Assembly (NCBI RefSeq): GCF_029168335.1
Contig: NZ_JARGYC010000014.1
Location: 1-64,000, forward strand
From: Psychromarinibacter sediminicola
GTDB lineage: Bacteria; Pseudomonadota; Alphaproteobacteria; Rhodobacterales; Rhodobacteraceae
DNA: 64,000 nt
Reading direction: 5' to 3'
Below, piece by piece: positions 44,085 through 52,104 of the stretch. A model generated the notes under the pieces. That model worked only from the letters and a program-made list of their open reading frames with translations. It made no database searches and was not told the origin of the DNA. The stretch's first letter is position 1, and the number at the start of each line of letters is the position of its first letter. The translations under genes and the position numbers were made by a program.

Positions 44085-45302
44085 ATGCCCATGGAACATG
44101 TTCGATTCGCCGGCCATTCGGGCGCGACGCTTTCGGCCCGGCTGGACCTGCCCGACGGCCCGCGCCTCGGCACGGCGCTGTTCGCGCATTGTTTCACCTG
44201 CGGCAAGAACATCCCCGCCGCCCGGCGCATCGCGGCGCGGCTGGCGGCGATGGGGATCGCGGTGCTGCGCTTCGACTTCACCGGGCTGGGGCATTCCGAG
44301 GGCGAGTTCGAGAACACCGACTTCGCCTCGAATGTCGGCGACATCGCCGCGGCGGCCGCGTATCTGGAGGGCCGCGGCATGGCGCCGGGGCTGCTGATCG
44401 GCCATTCGCTGGGCGGCGCGGCGGTGCTGCAGGCGGCGTCCGAGATCGAGTCCGCGACCGCGGTGGTCACGCTGAACGCCCCGTTCGAACCGGCGCAGGT
44501 GCTGTCCCGGTTCGGCGATACGCTGGCGCGGATCGAGCGCGAGGGCGCCGCCGAGCTGCGGCTGGGCGGGCATCCGGTCCGCATCGGGCGGGACTTCGTG
44601 GAGGATGTGCGCCGCGAACGGCTGGCACCCGCGATCGCGGCGCTCGGGCGGGCGCTGCTGGTGCTGCACGGCCCGCGCGACGCCGTGGTCGGGGTGGACA
44701 ACGCCGCGCGCATCTTCGAGGCGGCGAAGCATCCCAAGAGCTTCGTGACGCTGGACGGGGCCGATCACCTGATCTCGCGGCCCGAGGACGCGGAATACGC
44801 CGCCGACGTGATCGCGGCCTGGGCACGGCGCTATCTGGAGCTGAGCCCGCCGGCCCCGCCGCCGGGCGCGCCGGAGGGCGTGGTGCGGGTCTCCGAGGCC
44901 GACCCGGACGGCTTTCTGCAGGACGTGCATCACGGGCCGGAGCATCACGCGCTGGCCGACGAGCCCGAGGCCTATGGCGGGACCAACCGGGGGATGTCGC
45001 CCTACGGCTTCCTGGCGGCGGGGCTGGGCGCGTGTACCTCGATGACGATCCGGATGTATGCACGGCGCAAGGGCTGGCCGCTGGCGCATGTGCAGGTGGA
45101 CGTGACCCACGCGAAGGTCCACGCCCAGGATGCGGGCGACGCGGGCACGCCCAAGATCGACCGCTTTCACCGGGCGATCCTGTTGCAGGGGCCGCTCGAC
45201 GACGGCCAGCGCGCGCGTCTGCTGGAGATCGCCGACCGCTGCCCGGTGCACCGGACGCTGGAGGCCGAGGCGGAGATCGTGACGGAGCTTGTCGACGATT
45301 AA
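44085..45302 (+). CDS. alpha/beta hydrolase fused to OsmC-like peroxiredoxin domain
   Basis: A 405-residue two-domain protein. The hydrolase (1-255) has a GHSLG nucleophile elbow (Ser108), an Asp199 and a His228 (GADHLI) in expected places. The OsmC domain (about 265-400) has the paired redox cysteines Cys317 (GLGACTSMT) and Cys386 (IADRCPVHR). OsmC proteins reduce organic hydroperoxides. This fusion is known in several proteobacteria. The hydrolase substrate is unknown. The stop is at 45302, before a small ORF. Confidence 0.9.
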   Translation: MPMEHVRFAGHSGATLSARLDLPDGPRLGTALFAHCFTCGKNIPAARRIAARLAAMGIAVLRFDFTGLGHSEGEFENTDFASNVGDIAAAAAYLEGRGMAPGLLIGHSLGGAAVLQAASEIESATAVVTLNAPFEPAQVLSRFGDTLARIEREGAAELRLGGHPVRIGRDFVEDVRRERLAPAIAALGRALLVLHGPRDAVVGVDNAARIFEAAKHPKSFVTLDGADHLISRPEDAEYAADVIAAWARRYLELSPPAPPPGAPEGVVRVSEADPDGFLQDVHHGPEHHALADEPEAYGGTNRGMSPYGFLAAGLGACTSMTIRMYARRKGWPLAHVQVDVTHAKVHAQDAGDAGTPKIDRFHRAILLQGPLDDGQRARLLEIADRCPVHRTLEAEAEIVTELVDD

Positions 45303-45336
45303 GCCTGCCTTAACCCTGTTCGGACAGGCTGGCGGC

Positions 45337-45567
45337 ATGAGACTGACTCCGCCGCCATTGAGCCCCGAGGGATGGATGACGCAGCTGTTCGCGACCCGGG
45401 CGGCGCGGGACGGCGCGGTGATCCGGCGCAAGCTGCGCGATATCGAGCGCTATGTCGGGCGCGAGGCGTTCCTGGCAGAGCTGGAGCGGCGGGGCTATCA
45501 CGCGGTGGAGAATGCGGGGCAGCTGGTTATCTTCTGCAACCGCGAGCCGATCCGCCGGGTGCTGTAG
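45337..45567 (+). CDS. small conserved protein of unknown function
   Basis: A 76-residue protein with a basic central helix (AARDGAVIRRKLRDIERYVG) and a GYHAVENAGQLVIFCNREP tail. From memory, Rhodobacterales genomes carry similar small proteins, sometimes mislabelled as phosphoribosylanthranilate isomerase; that label has no support here. ATG 45337 gives a compact start. The TAG stop is the first triplet of the multi-hairpin repeat. It begins 35 bases after the preceding gene. Confidence 0.6.
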   Translation: MRLTPPPLSPEGWMTQLFATRAARDGAVIRRKLRDIERYVGREAFLAELERRGYHAVENAGQLVIFCNREPIRRVL

Positions 45568-45641
45568 CCGTTTTCTTTGCAAGAAAACGGGCCGGATCGT
45601 TGGCAACGATCCGGTTCGGAAAATTACAAATTTTCCGGCTA
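45565..45641. repeat. three-hairpin element, copy B
   Basis: Starting at the TAG of the small gene: CCGTTTTCTT-TGC-AAGAAAACGG (45568-45590), GGATCGTT-GGC-AACGATCC (45594-45612), CGGAAAATT-ACA-AATTTTCCG (45617-45637), then CTA, the stop codon of the opposite thioesterase gene. It mirrors copy A at 15331-15404 and sits between convergent genes, each of which ends with TAG at the element boundary. It is a likely bidirectional RNA-end structure. Confidence 0.75.
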
Positions 45642-46061
45642 CTTGGCCGGCGGGATCGAGTAGGTGAGCGAGGCACGCGCGACCGGCTCCGTGCCGCCGT
45701 CGGAGCGGATCAGCACGTCGCCCACCGCCAGGACCCGGCCCAGCTTCAGAAGTCGCGCCTCGGCGATCAGGTCGGTCGCGGCGGCGGGCTTGCGCATGAA
45801 GTCGATCGAGCAGTTCGTCGTCACCGCCAGCGCCTCGGGTCCGATCATCGCCAGCACCGCCAGGTAGATCGACACGTCCGCCAGCGCGAAGATCGAGGGG
45901 CCGGAGACGGTGCCGCCGGGGCGCAGGTTCTTTTCGGTCACGTGCAGGCGCACCCGGATGCGGCGCGCCCCCACCTCCTCGACAGTGAAATCGTCGCCGA
46001 CCTGCGGGAAATGCTCGGCCAGGAAGGCGTGCAGGTCTTCTACGGTCATCCGGACGGCCAT
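45639..46061 (-). CDS. hotdog-fold thioesterase, PaaI family
   Basis: A 140-residue protein of the hotdog fold. GTVSGPSIFALADVSIYLAV is the typical substrate-side helix of PaaI-like acyl-CoA thioesterases, although the usual HGG sequence is replaced by GG-T in this stretch (LRPGGTVSGP). It lies back-to-back with an enoyl-CoA hydratase, so a role in acyl-CoA metabolism is plausible. Confidence 0.85.
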   Translation of the reverse strand: MAVRMTVEDLHAFLAEHFPQVGDDFTVEEVGARRIRVRLHVTEKNLRPGGTVSGPSIFALADVSIYLAVLAMIGPEALAVTTNCSIDFMRKPAAATDLIAEARLLKLGRVLAVGDVLIRSDGGTEPVARASLTYSIPPAK

Positions 46062-46119
46062 GCTTTCCCCTCTCGCCTGCGCGTCCTAGGATGTGCCGGG
46101 AATTCGGGCGGAGGACAAG

Positions 46120-46905
46120 ATGGCACTTCTGGAACGTCACGACGCGGGCCGCGTCGCGCATCTGCGGATGTGCTCGGACCGCAACCTCAACGCGCTGAGC
46201 GACGCGATGCTGGCAGAGCTGCAGCGCGCCTTCGATGCGCTGGCCGAGGACCGCGACATCCGCGTGGTGGTGCTCTCCGGCGAGGGGCGCGCGTTCTGCG
46301 CGGGCCACGACCTGAAGGAGATGACCGCCGGGCGGCAGGCGGAGGATGGCGGGGCGGCCTATTTCGCCGACCTCTTCGCGCGCTGTTCGGCCGTCATGCA
46401 GGCCATCCCGGCGCTGCCGCAGCCGGTGATCGCGCAGGTGCAGGGGCTGGCGACGGCGGCCGGCTGTCAGCTGGTGGCCTCCTGCGACATGGCGGTGGCG
46501 GCCGAGGACGCGCGGTTCGGCGTCAACGGGGTGAATATCGGCCTGTTCTGCTCGACCCCGATGGTGGCGCTGTCGCGGAACGTGCCCCGCAAGCAGGCCT
46601 TCGAGATGCTGACGACCGGCGGCTTCGTGGACGCCGCGCGGGCGCGGGAGATCGGGCTGGTGAACCGGGTGGTGCCGGCCGAGGCACTGGCCGACGAGAC
46701 GGCGGCGCTGGCCGAGACCGTCGCGGGCAAGCTGGGCAGCGCGGTGCGGATCGGCAAGCGGGCGTTCTACCAGCAGCTGGAGATGGGGCTGGCGGCCGCC
46801 TATGCCCATACCGGGGCGGTGATGGTGGAGAACATGCTGAACCGCGACACCGAGGAGGGCATCGCGGCGTTCCTGGAGAAGCGCAAGCCGGACTGGGCGG
46901 AGTGA
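46120..46905 (+). CDS. enoyl-CoA hydratase/isomerase family protein
   Basis: A 261-residue crotonase-fold protein. The oxyanion-hole segment is AFCAGHDLKEMTAG, and the second is GCQLVASCDMAVAAEDARFG. Substrate specificity (hydratase, isomerase or ECHDC3-like) cannot be told. The start ATG 46120 (MALLERHDAGR) follows GAGGACAAG; the 46093 alternative is less likely. Divergent from the PaaI-type gene. Confidence 0.88.
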   Translation: MALLERHDAGRVAHLRMCSDRNLNALSDAMLAELQRAFDALAEDRDIRVVVLSGEGRAFCAGHDLKEMTAGRQAEDGGAAYFADLFARCSAVMQAIPALPQPVIAQVQGLATAAGCQLVASCDMAVAAEDARFGVNGVNIGLFCSTPMVALSRNVPRKQAFEMLTTGGFVDAARAREIGLVNRVVPAEALADETAALAETVAGKLGSAVRIGKRAFYQQLEMGLAAAYAHTGAVMVENMLNRDTEEGIAAFLEKRKPDWAE

Positions 46906-46934
46906 AGGGCCCTGCGGGCCCTCGCCTTCGGCGT

Positions 46935-46957
46935 GCGTATTTGGAACGAGAAGAAGC
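46935..46957 (+). repeat. dispersed GTATTTGG-type repeat, copy 3
   Basis: GCGTATTTGGAACGAGAAGA is nearly identical to 2882-2904 and lies between the convergent enoyl-CoA hydratase and M32 peptidase genes, preceded by hairpins GGGCCC-TGC-GGGCCC and CGCC-TTC-GGCG (46908-46933). The repeat abuts the stop codon of the peptidase. Confidence 0.7.
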
Positions 46958-48436
46958 CTAGAGGTCGTAGAGGGACCTGAACTTGGTTTCCAGGTAGTCG
47001 AGGAGCGGTTCCTCGTTGGGCTCGAAGCCGCAGGCGTGGGCGATGGTGGCGCGGGGGGCGCGCAGGCCGCCGTGGCGCTGCAGATTGTCGCGGAGCCAGC
47101 CGGTGGCGGCCGCGGTGTCGCCCCGGGCGAGCTGCGCGTCGAGGTCGGGGACGGCCTGTTTCATCGCCTGCAGCAGGCAGCCGGCATAGACGTTGCCCAG
47201 CGTGTAGGTCGGGAAATAGCCGATCAGGCCGACCGACCAGTGGACGTCCTGCAGGCAGCCGTGGCTGGGGCGGTCGACGCGGACGCCGAAGTCCTTTTCG
47301 AACCGCGTATTCCAGGCGTCGGGCAGGTCCGCGACGGGGAGGTCGCCCGACAGCAGCGCGCGTTCCAGGTCGAAGCGCAGCAGGATGTGGAGGTTGTAAT
47401 GCACCTCGTCGGCCTCGGTGCGGATGTAGCCGGGGGCGACGCGGTTGACGGTGGCGTAGAAGGCGTCGGCGTCCGCGATGCCGAGATCGCCGAACATCGC
47501 CTGCATGCGGCCGAAGAGATAGCCGGTGAAGGCGCGGGAGCGGCCGAGCTGGTTCTCGTAGATGCGGCTCTGGCTTTCGTGGACGCCGAGCGAGACCCCC
47601 TGCCCCAGCGGCGTCAGCGCATGGGCGTCGTCGATGCCGAGCTCGTAGCAGGCGTGGCCGGTCTCGTGGATCGTCGAGTAGAGGCAGTTGAACGGTTCCG
47701 CGGCGACGGTGCGGGTGGTGATCCGCACGTCCGATCCGGAGCCCGACGAGAACGGGTGGACGGCCCGGTCCAGCCGGCCGCGGTGAAAGTCGTAGCCGAA
47801 GGTTTCGGCCATCTCGCGGGCGAGCTGCAGCTGCGCCGCCTCGTCGTAATGGCCGGCGAGTGCGGGGGGGCGTTTTTCGGCGCCCAGCACCGCCTCGCGC
47901 AGGGCGACGAGGCGGGGGCGGAGCGCGCCGAACAGCGCCTCGATCCCGGCGCCGGTGGCGCCCGGCTCGTAATCGTCCAGCAGCGCGTCGTAAAGGTCGC
48001 CGTCGCCGGCCAGCGCGGCGGCCTCCCGCCGGCGCAGATCCAGCACCTGGCGCAGCGTCGGCGCGAAGGCGTCGAAATCCTCGGTCCGCCGCGCCTCGGC
48101 CCAGATGCCCTGGGACAGGCTGGTGACGCGGGCAATCTCGGCGGCGAGGTCGGCCGGCACCTTGACGGCGCGGTCGTGGTCGCGGCGGATGTGGCGCAGG
48201 TTGGCGCGGCCCGCCGCGTCCAGTGTGTCGGGGTCGATCGCGGCCAGCCAGTCGGCCACCCGCGGGTCGGTGCGGCGGGCGTGCAGGACGCTTTCCATCG
48301 CGCCCATCTCCTCGGCCCGCTGGCCGGTGGCGCCGCGGGGCATCACCGTCTCCTGGTCCCAGCCGAGGCGGCCGGCGACGCGGGCGAGCGCCTCGGTCTG
48401 GCGCTGGAACGCCATCAGGTCGTCGTAGGCGGTCAT
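46958..48436 (-). CDS. M32 family carboxypeptidase
   Basis: A 492-residue zinc carboxypeptidase related to thermostable carboxypeptidase 1. The zinc motif is STIHETGHACYELG (HExxH), followed by the HESQSRIYENQLGRS motif. It removes C-terminal residues from peptides. The ATG 48436 is used. It is transcribed after ctaA by only 3 bases, suggesting an operon with that gene. Confidence 0.92.
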   Translation of the reverse strand: MTAYDDLMAFQRQTEALARVAGRLGWDQETVMPRGATGQRAEEMGAMESVLHARRTDPRVADWLAAIDPDTLDAAGRANLRHIRRDHDRAVKVPADLAAEIARVTSLSQGIWAEARRTEDFDAFAPTLRQVLDLRRREAAALAGDGDLYDALLDDYEPGATGAGIEALFGALRPRLVALREAVLGAEKRPPALAGHYDEAAQLQLAREMAETFGYDFHRGRLDRAVHPFSSGSGSDVRITTRTVAAEPFNCLYSTIHETGHACYELGIDDAHALTPLGQGVSLGVHESQSRIYENQLGRSRAFTGYLFGRMQAMFGDLGIADADAFYATVNRVAPGYIRTEADEVHYNLHILLRFDLERALLSGDLPVADLPDAWNTRFEKDFGVRVDRPSHGCLQDVHWSVGLIGYFPTYTLGNVYAGCLLQAMKQAVPDLDAQLARGDTAAATGWLRDNLQRHGGLRAPRATIAHACGFEPNEEPLLDYLETKFRSLYDL

Positions 48437-48439
48437 GGC

Positions 48440-49579
48440 CTATCCCCTTACAGATTGTGCCAGCGGGTAGTTGGCAAGGAAACGCGCGCGCAGGATCAGC
48501 ACCCAGACTGCCACCGCGCCGAGCTGGTGGATCAGCGCCAGTGCCACGGGGGCGGAGTGCATGACGGTCACGATGCCGATGACCAACTGGCCGAAGACCG
48601 CCACCGCCATCCAGTCATGCGCCTGTTTCGTGCGGCGATGGGCGCTGGCCCGGGCGCGGAGCCAGACGAAGACGCCGAAGAGGAACAGGGCGTAGCCGGC
48701 GAGACGGTGGAAGAACTGCACGGTGCCGTCGTTCTCGAACAGGTTGCGCCAGGCCGGCGCGATCTCCCACATGCCCGGCGGGGTGACCGCGCCGGCCATC
48801 AGCGGCCAGTCGGTATAGTTGCGGCCCGCGTCGATCCCGGCGACCAGCGCGCCCAGCAGGATCTGGACGAAGGCCACGACCGCCAGTGCGGTGCCGAGGC
48901 GCATCAGCCCGGGCTCGCGGGCGCGGCGGGCCTGCATGTTCTCGCGCTCGGGGCGGCCGAGGCGGAACATGTACCAGGCGATCAACCCGAGGATCAGGAA
49001 GGCCAGGCCGAGATGCGTGGCGAGGCGGTAGGACGCCACGTCCAGCATCGTGCCGGTCAGGCCCGAGGCCACCATCCACCATCCGATGGCCCCCTGCAGC
49101 CCGCCCAGCACGCCGAGCGCCAGGAGGCGGCCGGTCCAGCCCGCGGGGATGCGTTTCGTCGCCAGGAAGAAGACGAATCCGACGGCCCAGACCAGGCCGA
49201 TCACCCGGCCGAGCTGCCGGTGGCCCCATTCCCACCAGTAGATGGTTTTGAACTCGGACAGGGTCATATCCATGTTCTGCAACTGGTATTCGGGGATCGC
49301 CTGGTATTTCTCGAATTCCGACTGCCAGTCGGCGGCGTTCATCGGCGGCAGCGCGCCGCTGACCGGGTTCCATTCAGTGATCGACAGCCCCGAGTCGGTC
49401 AGCCGCGTCAGCCCGCCGACCGCGATCATCATCACGACCAGCGCGAACAGGACGGCCAGCCAGGCGCGGATGGCGCCGCGGGCGTCGCGGCGGCCGGCGT
49501 CGATGACGCCGGTGGTGCGGGGGGCCTCGGCGGGCTTGTCCCCGCCCACCTCCTCGAAGATCGAGCGTTTCTGACTCAT
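48440..49579 (-). CDS. ctaA: heme A synthase (CtaA/Cox15 type)
   Basis: A 379-residue polytopic protein that hydroxylates heme O to heme A for cytochrome c oxidase. About eight hydrophobic segments are seen. The heme-ligand-type histidines appear in WWEWGHRQLGRVIGLVW, VASYRLATHLGLAFLILG, TVQFFHRLAGYALFLFG and VMHSAPVALALIHQLGA. The N-terminus has a short polar lead (MSQKRSIFEEVGGDK) before the first helix. Confidence 0.95.
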   Translation of the reverse strand: MSQKRSIFEEVGGDKPAEAPRTTGVIDAGRRDARGAIRAWLAVLFALVVMMIAVGGLTRLTDSGLSITEWNPVSGALPPMNAADWQSEFEKYQAIPEYQLQNMDMTLSEFKTIYWWEWGHRQLGRVIGLVWAVGFVFFLATKRIPAGWTGRLLALGVLGGLQGAIGWWMVASGLTGTMLDVASYRLATHLGLAFLILGLIAWYMFRLGRPERENMQARRAREPGLMRLGTALAVVAFVQILLGALVAGIDAGRNYTDWPLMAGAVTPPGMWEIAPAWRNLFENDGTVQFFHRLAGYALFLFGVFVWLRARASAHRRTKQAHDWMAVAVFGQLVIGIVTVMHSAPVALALIHQLGAVAVWVLILRARFLANYPLAQSVRG

Positions 49580-49607
49580 GTGGTCCTCTCCTGGCGGCGC
49601 GCGTTAC

Positions 49608-49725
49608 CTAGTGCGTGTCGCGTCTGATTCGAGTCACGCATTCACCTGCCGCCCCGAGGCAGCGTTCGCGCGCGCGAATGCAGTCGGGGCGGCGGGGAAA
49701 CTCGATTGAACGCGACATGCACTAG
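49608..49725. repeat. nested inverted repeat between ctaA and trmJ
   Basis: Outer arms CTAGTGCGTGTCGCGT... (49608 on) and its complement ...ACGCGACATGCACTAG (ending 49725) enclose an inner inverted repeat CCGCCCCGA / TCGGGGCGG (49649-49693) around a GCGTTCGCGCGCGCGAATGC core. The outer right arm begins exactly at the TAG stop of trmJ. No transposase is present. It could be a folded mRNA end or a MITE-like element. Confidence 0.6.
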
Positions 49726-50483
49726 TCCTCGCGTCGGTCCTCGGCAAGCGTGTCGCGGCGCCGCAGAAGCTGGCGCAGCATCCCGTGAAACATCTGGACA
49801 TCGGCGCGGGTCAGTTCCAGCCGCGACCACATGTTGCGCAGGGTGCGCTTCATGCCCGGCGCCTTGGTCTCGGGAAAGAAGAAGCCGGCCGCGTCGAGCC
49901 GGTCCTCGTAATGGTCGCCCAGCCGCGCGACCTCGATGGCGGTGGCGGGTTCGGTGCCCGCGTAATCCATGCGCGCGCCCTCGGCCGGCGCGGCCTGGCG
50001 GCGCCACTCGTAGGCGGTGAGCAGCGCGCATTGCGCGAGGTTCAGCGAGGCGAAGTCGGGGTTCACCGGGACCGAGACGATGGCATTGGCCCGCGCGATG
50101 TCGTCGTTCTCCAGCCCCGCGCGTTCGGGTCCGAACAGCACGGCGACCTTGCCGCCCGCGGCGAGGCGCGCGGCGGCGTCGGCCATCGCGGCCTCGGGCG
50201 TGAAGACCTGCTTGGTCAGGTCGCGGGGCCGCGCGGTGGTGGCGTAGACGTAGGTGCAGTCGGCCACCGCCTCTTCCGTCGTCGGATGGATCGTCGCGCT
50301 GTCCAGCACCCGCCCCGCCGCGCCCGAGGCCATCGCGACGGCGCGCGGGTTCGGCCAGCCGTCGCGCGGGTCCACCAGCCGCATCGCGCCCACCCCGAAG
50401 TTCAGCATCGCCCGCGCGGCCGCGCCGATATTCTCGCCCATCTGCGGGCGGACGAGGACGAAGATCGGCTGGCGGTCGGGCAT
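49722..50483 (-). CDS. trmJ: tRNA/rRNA 2'-O-methyltransferase, TrmJ type
   Basis: A 253-residue SpoU-superfamily methyltransferase. Motif 1 is VRPQMGENIGAAARAMLNFG, motif 2 VAVLFGPERAGLEND and motif 3 PDFASLNLAQCALLTAYEW. TrmJ methylates position 32 of certain tRNAs. The start ATG 50483 (MPDRQPIFVLVRPQ) is favoured. Divergent from thiE. Confidence 0.93.
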   Translation of the reverse strand: MPDRQPIFVLVRPQMGENIGAAARAMLNFGVGAMRLVDPRDGWPNPRAVAMASGAAGRVLDSATIHPTTEEAVADCTYVYATTARPRDLTKQVFTPEAAMADAAARLAAGGKVAVLFGPERAGLENDDIARANAIVSVPVNPDFASLNLAQCALLTAYEWRRQAAPAEGARMDYAGTEPATAIEVARLGDHYEDRLDAAGFFFPETKAPGMKRTLRNMWSRLELTRADVQMFHGMLRQLLRRRDTLAEDRRED

Positions 50484-50656
50484 GGATGGCTTTCCGGGCT
50501 GTGCGGCGCGGTGATAGAGGGGTGGCGGGGCAGAGGCAAGGCGGGCGTCGGGGTCGGCACCGCGCGCGCCGGAGGCCGCGCCGTGCCCCGGGCCTCCGGA
50601 GGCGATGGTCAAGCCGGACGGCCCGCGTTATAGCAGCGGGCGGAAGGAGTGTCCGT

Positions 50657-51277
50657 ATGGCCGAGACCGAGCAGCCGCAGATCTACCTGATCACCCCGCC
50701 GGAGATCGAATTGTCGAGCTTTCCCGACGCCTTGGGCGCCGTTCTTGACGCGGTTCCCGTGGCCTGCCTGCGGCTGGCGCTGGCGGCGTCGGACGAGGAC
50801 CGGCTGATCCGGGCGGGCGACGCGCTGCGCGGCGTGGCGCATGACCGCGACGTGCCGCTGGTGATCGACCGCCACTGGCAACTGGCCGAGCGGCTGGGGT
50901 TGGACGGGGTGCATCTGCCCGACGGCGCGCGCCAGGTGCGCCCGGCGCGCAAGGCGCTGGGACAGGACGCCATCGTCGGCGCCTATTGCGGCACATCGCG
51001 GCATGACGGGATGACCGCGGGCGAGGCCGGGGCGGACTACGTGGCTTTCGGCCCCTGCGCGCCGACGGTGCTGGGGGATGGCAGCTATGCCGAGGCCGAC
51101 CTGTTCGGCTGGTGGTCGGAGATGATCGAGGTGCCGGTGGTGGCCGAAGGCGCGCTGACGGCGGAGCGGGTCGCGGCGCTGGCGCCGGTGACGGATTTCT
51201 TCGGGATCGGCACCGAGATCTGGGACGCCGACGACCCGGTGGCCGCGCTGAAGGCGCTGGCGGCGCCGAGCCTCTGA
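50657..51277 (+). CDS. thiE: thiamine-phosphate synthase-like protein
   Basis: A 206-residue TIM-barrel protein. QIYLITPPEIELSS, DGVHLPDGARQVRPARKALG and GADYVAFGPCAPT are the expected phosphate- and pyrimidine-binding motifs. It would join the thiazole and pyrimidine halves of thiamine. It stands alone, apart from thiD and thiO at the window end; a TenI-like non-catalytic relative is a possible alternative. Confidence 0.85.
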   Translation: MAETEQPQIYLITPPEIELSSFPDALGAVLDAVPVACLRLALAASDEDRLIRAGDALRGVAHDRDVPLVIDRHWQLAERLGLDGVHLPDGARQVRPARKALGQDAIVGAYCGTSRHDGMTAGEAGADYVAFGPCAPTVLGDGSYAEADLFGWWSEMIEVPVVAEGALTAERVAALAPVTDFFGIGTEIWDADDPVAALKALAAPSL

Positions 51278-51279
51278 GG

Positions 51280-52104
51280 TCAGGGCCGCGGGCCGCGCCC
51301 GCCGCGCACCGCCGCCTCGGAGGCCCGGGCCAGCGCCTTGCGGTCGGCCACGCCGGAGACCGGGATCGCCGCGTGATAGGTCACCTCGACCCCGCCCTGC
51401 GGCGCCTGTGCCAGCAGCTTCAACAGATGCGCGCCGAACCCCATGTCGCCCCACCAGCCATAGAATCGCGGGTCTTCGCCGGCCGGCGCGATATAGCGGA
51501 CGGTGACCGGCTGCACCGCCGTGTCATGCGGCAGGCCGGACGTGAAGAGCGCGGCGAAAAGCGTTGATTTGAAAGGCAGAACCCGCAGGCCGTCGGTCGA
51601 GGTGCCCTCGGGAAAGAACACCAGCCTGTGCCCCGCCCGCAGGTGGTCCTCCAAGAGCCCGCGCTGTTCGCCGGCCTGCCGCCCGGCGCGGTGGATAAAC
51701 AGCGTGCCGGTGATCCGGGCGAGAAACCCGATGCCCGGCCAGCGCGCCACCTCGGCCTTGGACACGAAGGTGACGCAGGCCCGCGCGTTCAGCACGAAGA
51801 TGTCCAGCCACGAGGCGTGGTTGGACACCATCGCCCCCGGGCCGGCCATCGGCTGCCCGACCACCCGGTAACGCATCCCGAGCACCACGAAGACCAGCCG
51901 CGAGAACAGCCGCACCACATGCGGGCTCCAGGGCCGGGACAGCCTGTGGAGCGGGCGTTCCGGCACCCGGATGAGGAGCAGAAAAATCAGCCCCGTCAGG
52001 ATCATGCAGGCCAGAATTGAACCGCGAAAGGCGACGCGCAGCCAGCCGGCCGCGGTAATCCGCTTCGCCGCCGGCAGATCCTTGGAATGCCAGGTGACGC
52101 TCAC
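51280..52104 (-). CDS. olsA: 1-acyl-glycerol-3-phosphate/lyso-ornithine lipid acyltransferase
   Basis: A 274-residue PlsC-fold acyltransferase. There is an N-terminal membrane helix (about 31-48). The motif NHxxxxD is VSNHASWLDIFVL and the FPEG motif is VFFPEGTSTDGLR. It overlaps the upstream OlsB-like gene by 4 bases (GTGA) with a GTG start, which argues that it makes ornithine lipid from lyso-ornithine lipid. A general PlsC function in phosphatidic acid synthesis is also possible. Confidence 0.85.
   Translation of the reverse strand: MSVTWHSKDLPAAKRITAAGWLRVAFRGSILACMILTGLIFLLLIRVPERPLHRLSRPWSPHVVRLFSRLVFVVLGMRYRVVGQPMAGPGAMVSNHASWLDIFVLNARACVTFVSKAEVARWPGIGFLARITGTLFIHRAGRQAGEQRGLLEDHLRAGHRLVFFPEGTSTDGLRVLPFKSTLFAALFTSGLPHDTAVQPVTVRYIAPAGEDPRFYGWWGDMGFGAHLLKLLAQAPQGGVEVTYHAAIPVSGVADRKALARASEAAVRGGRGPRP

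Noticed and set aside
47036-49627. An 863-codon open frame antisense to the M32 peptidase and ctaA
   Set aside because: It is a shadow frame of two well-supported genes; its product is rich in Val, Gly, Gln and His without domain features.
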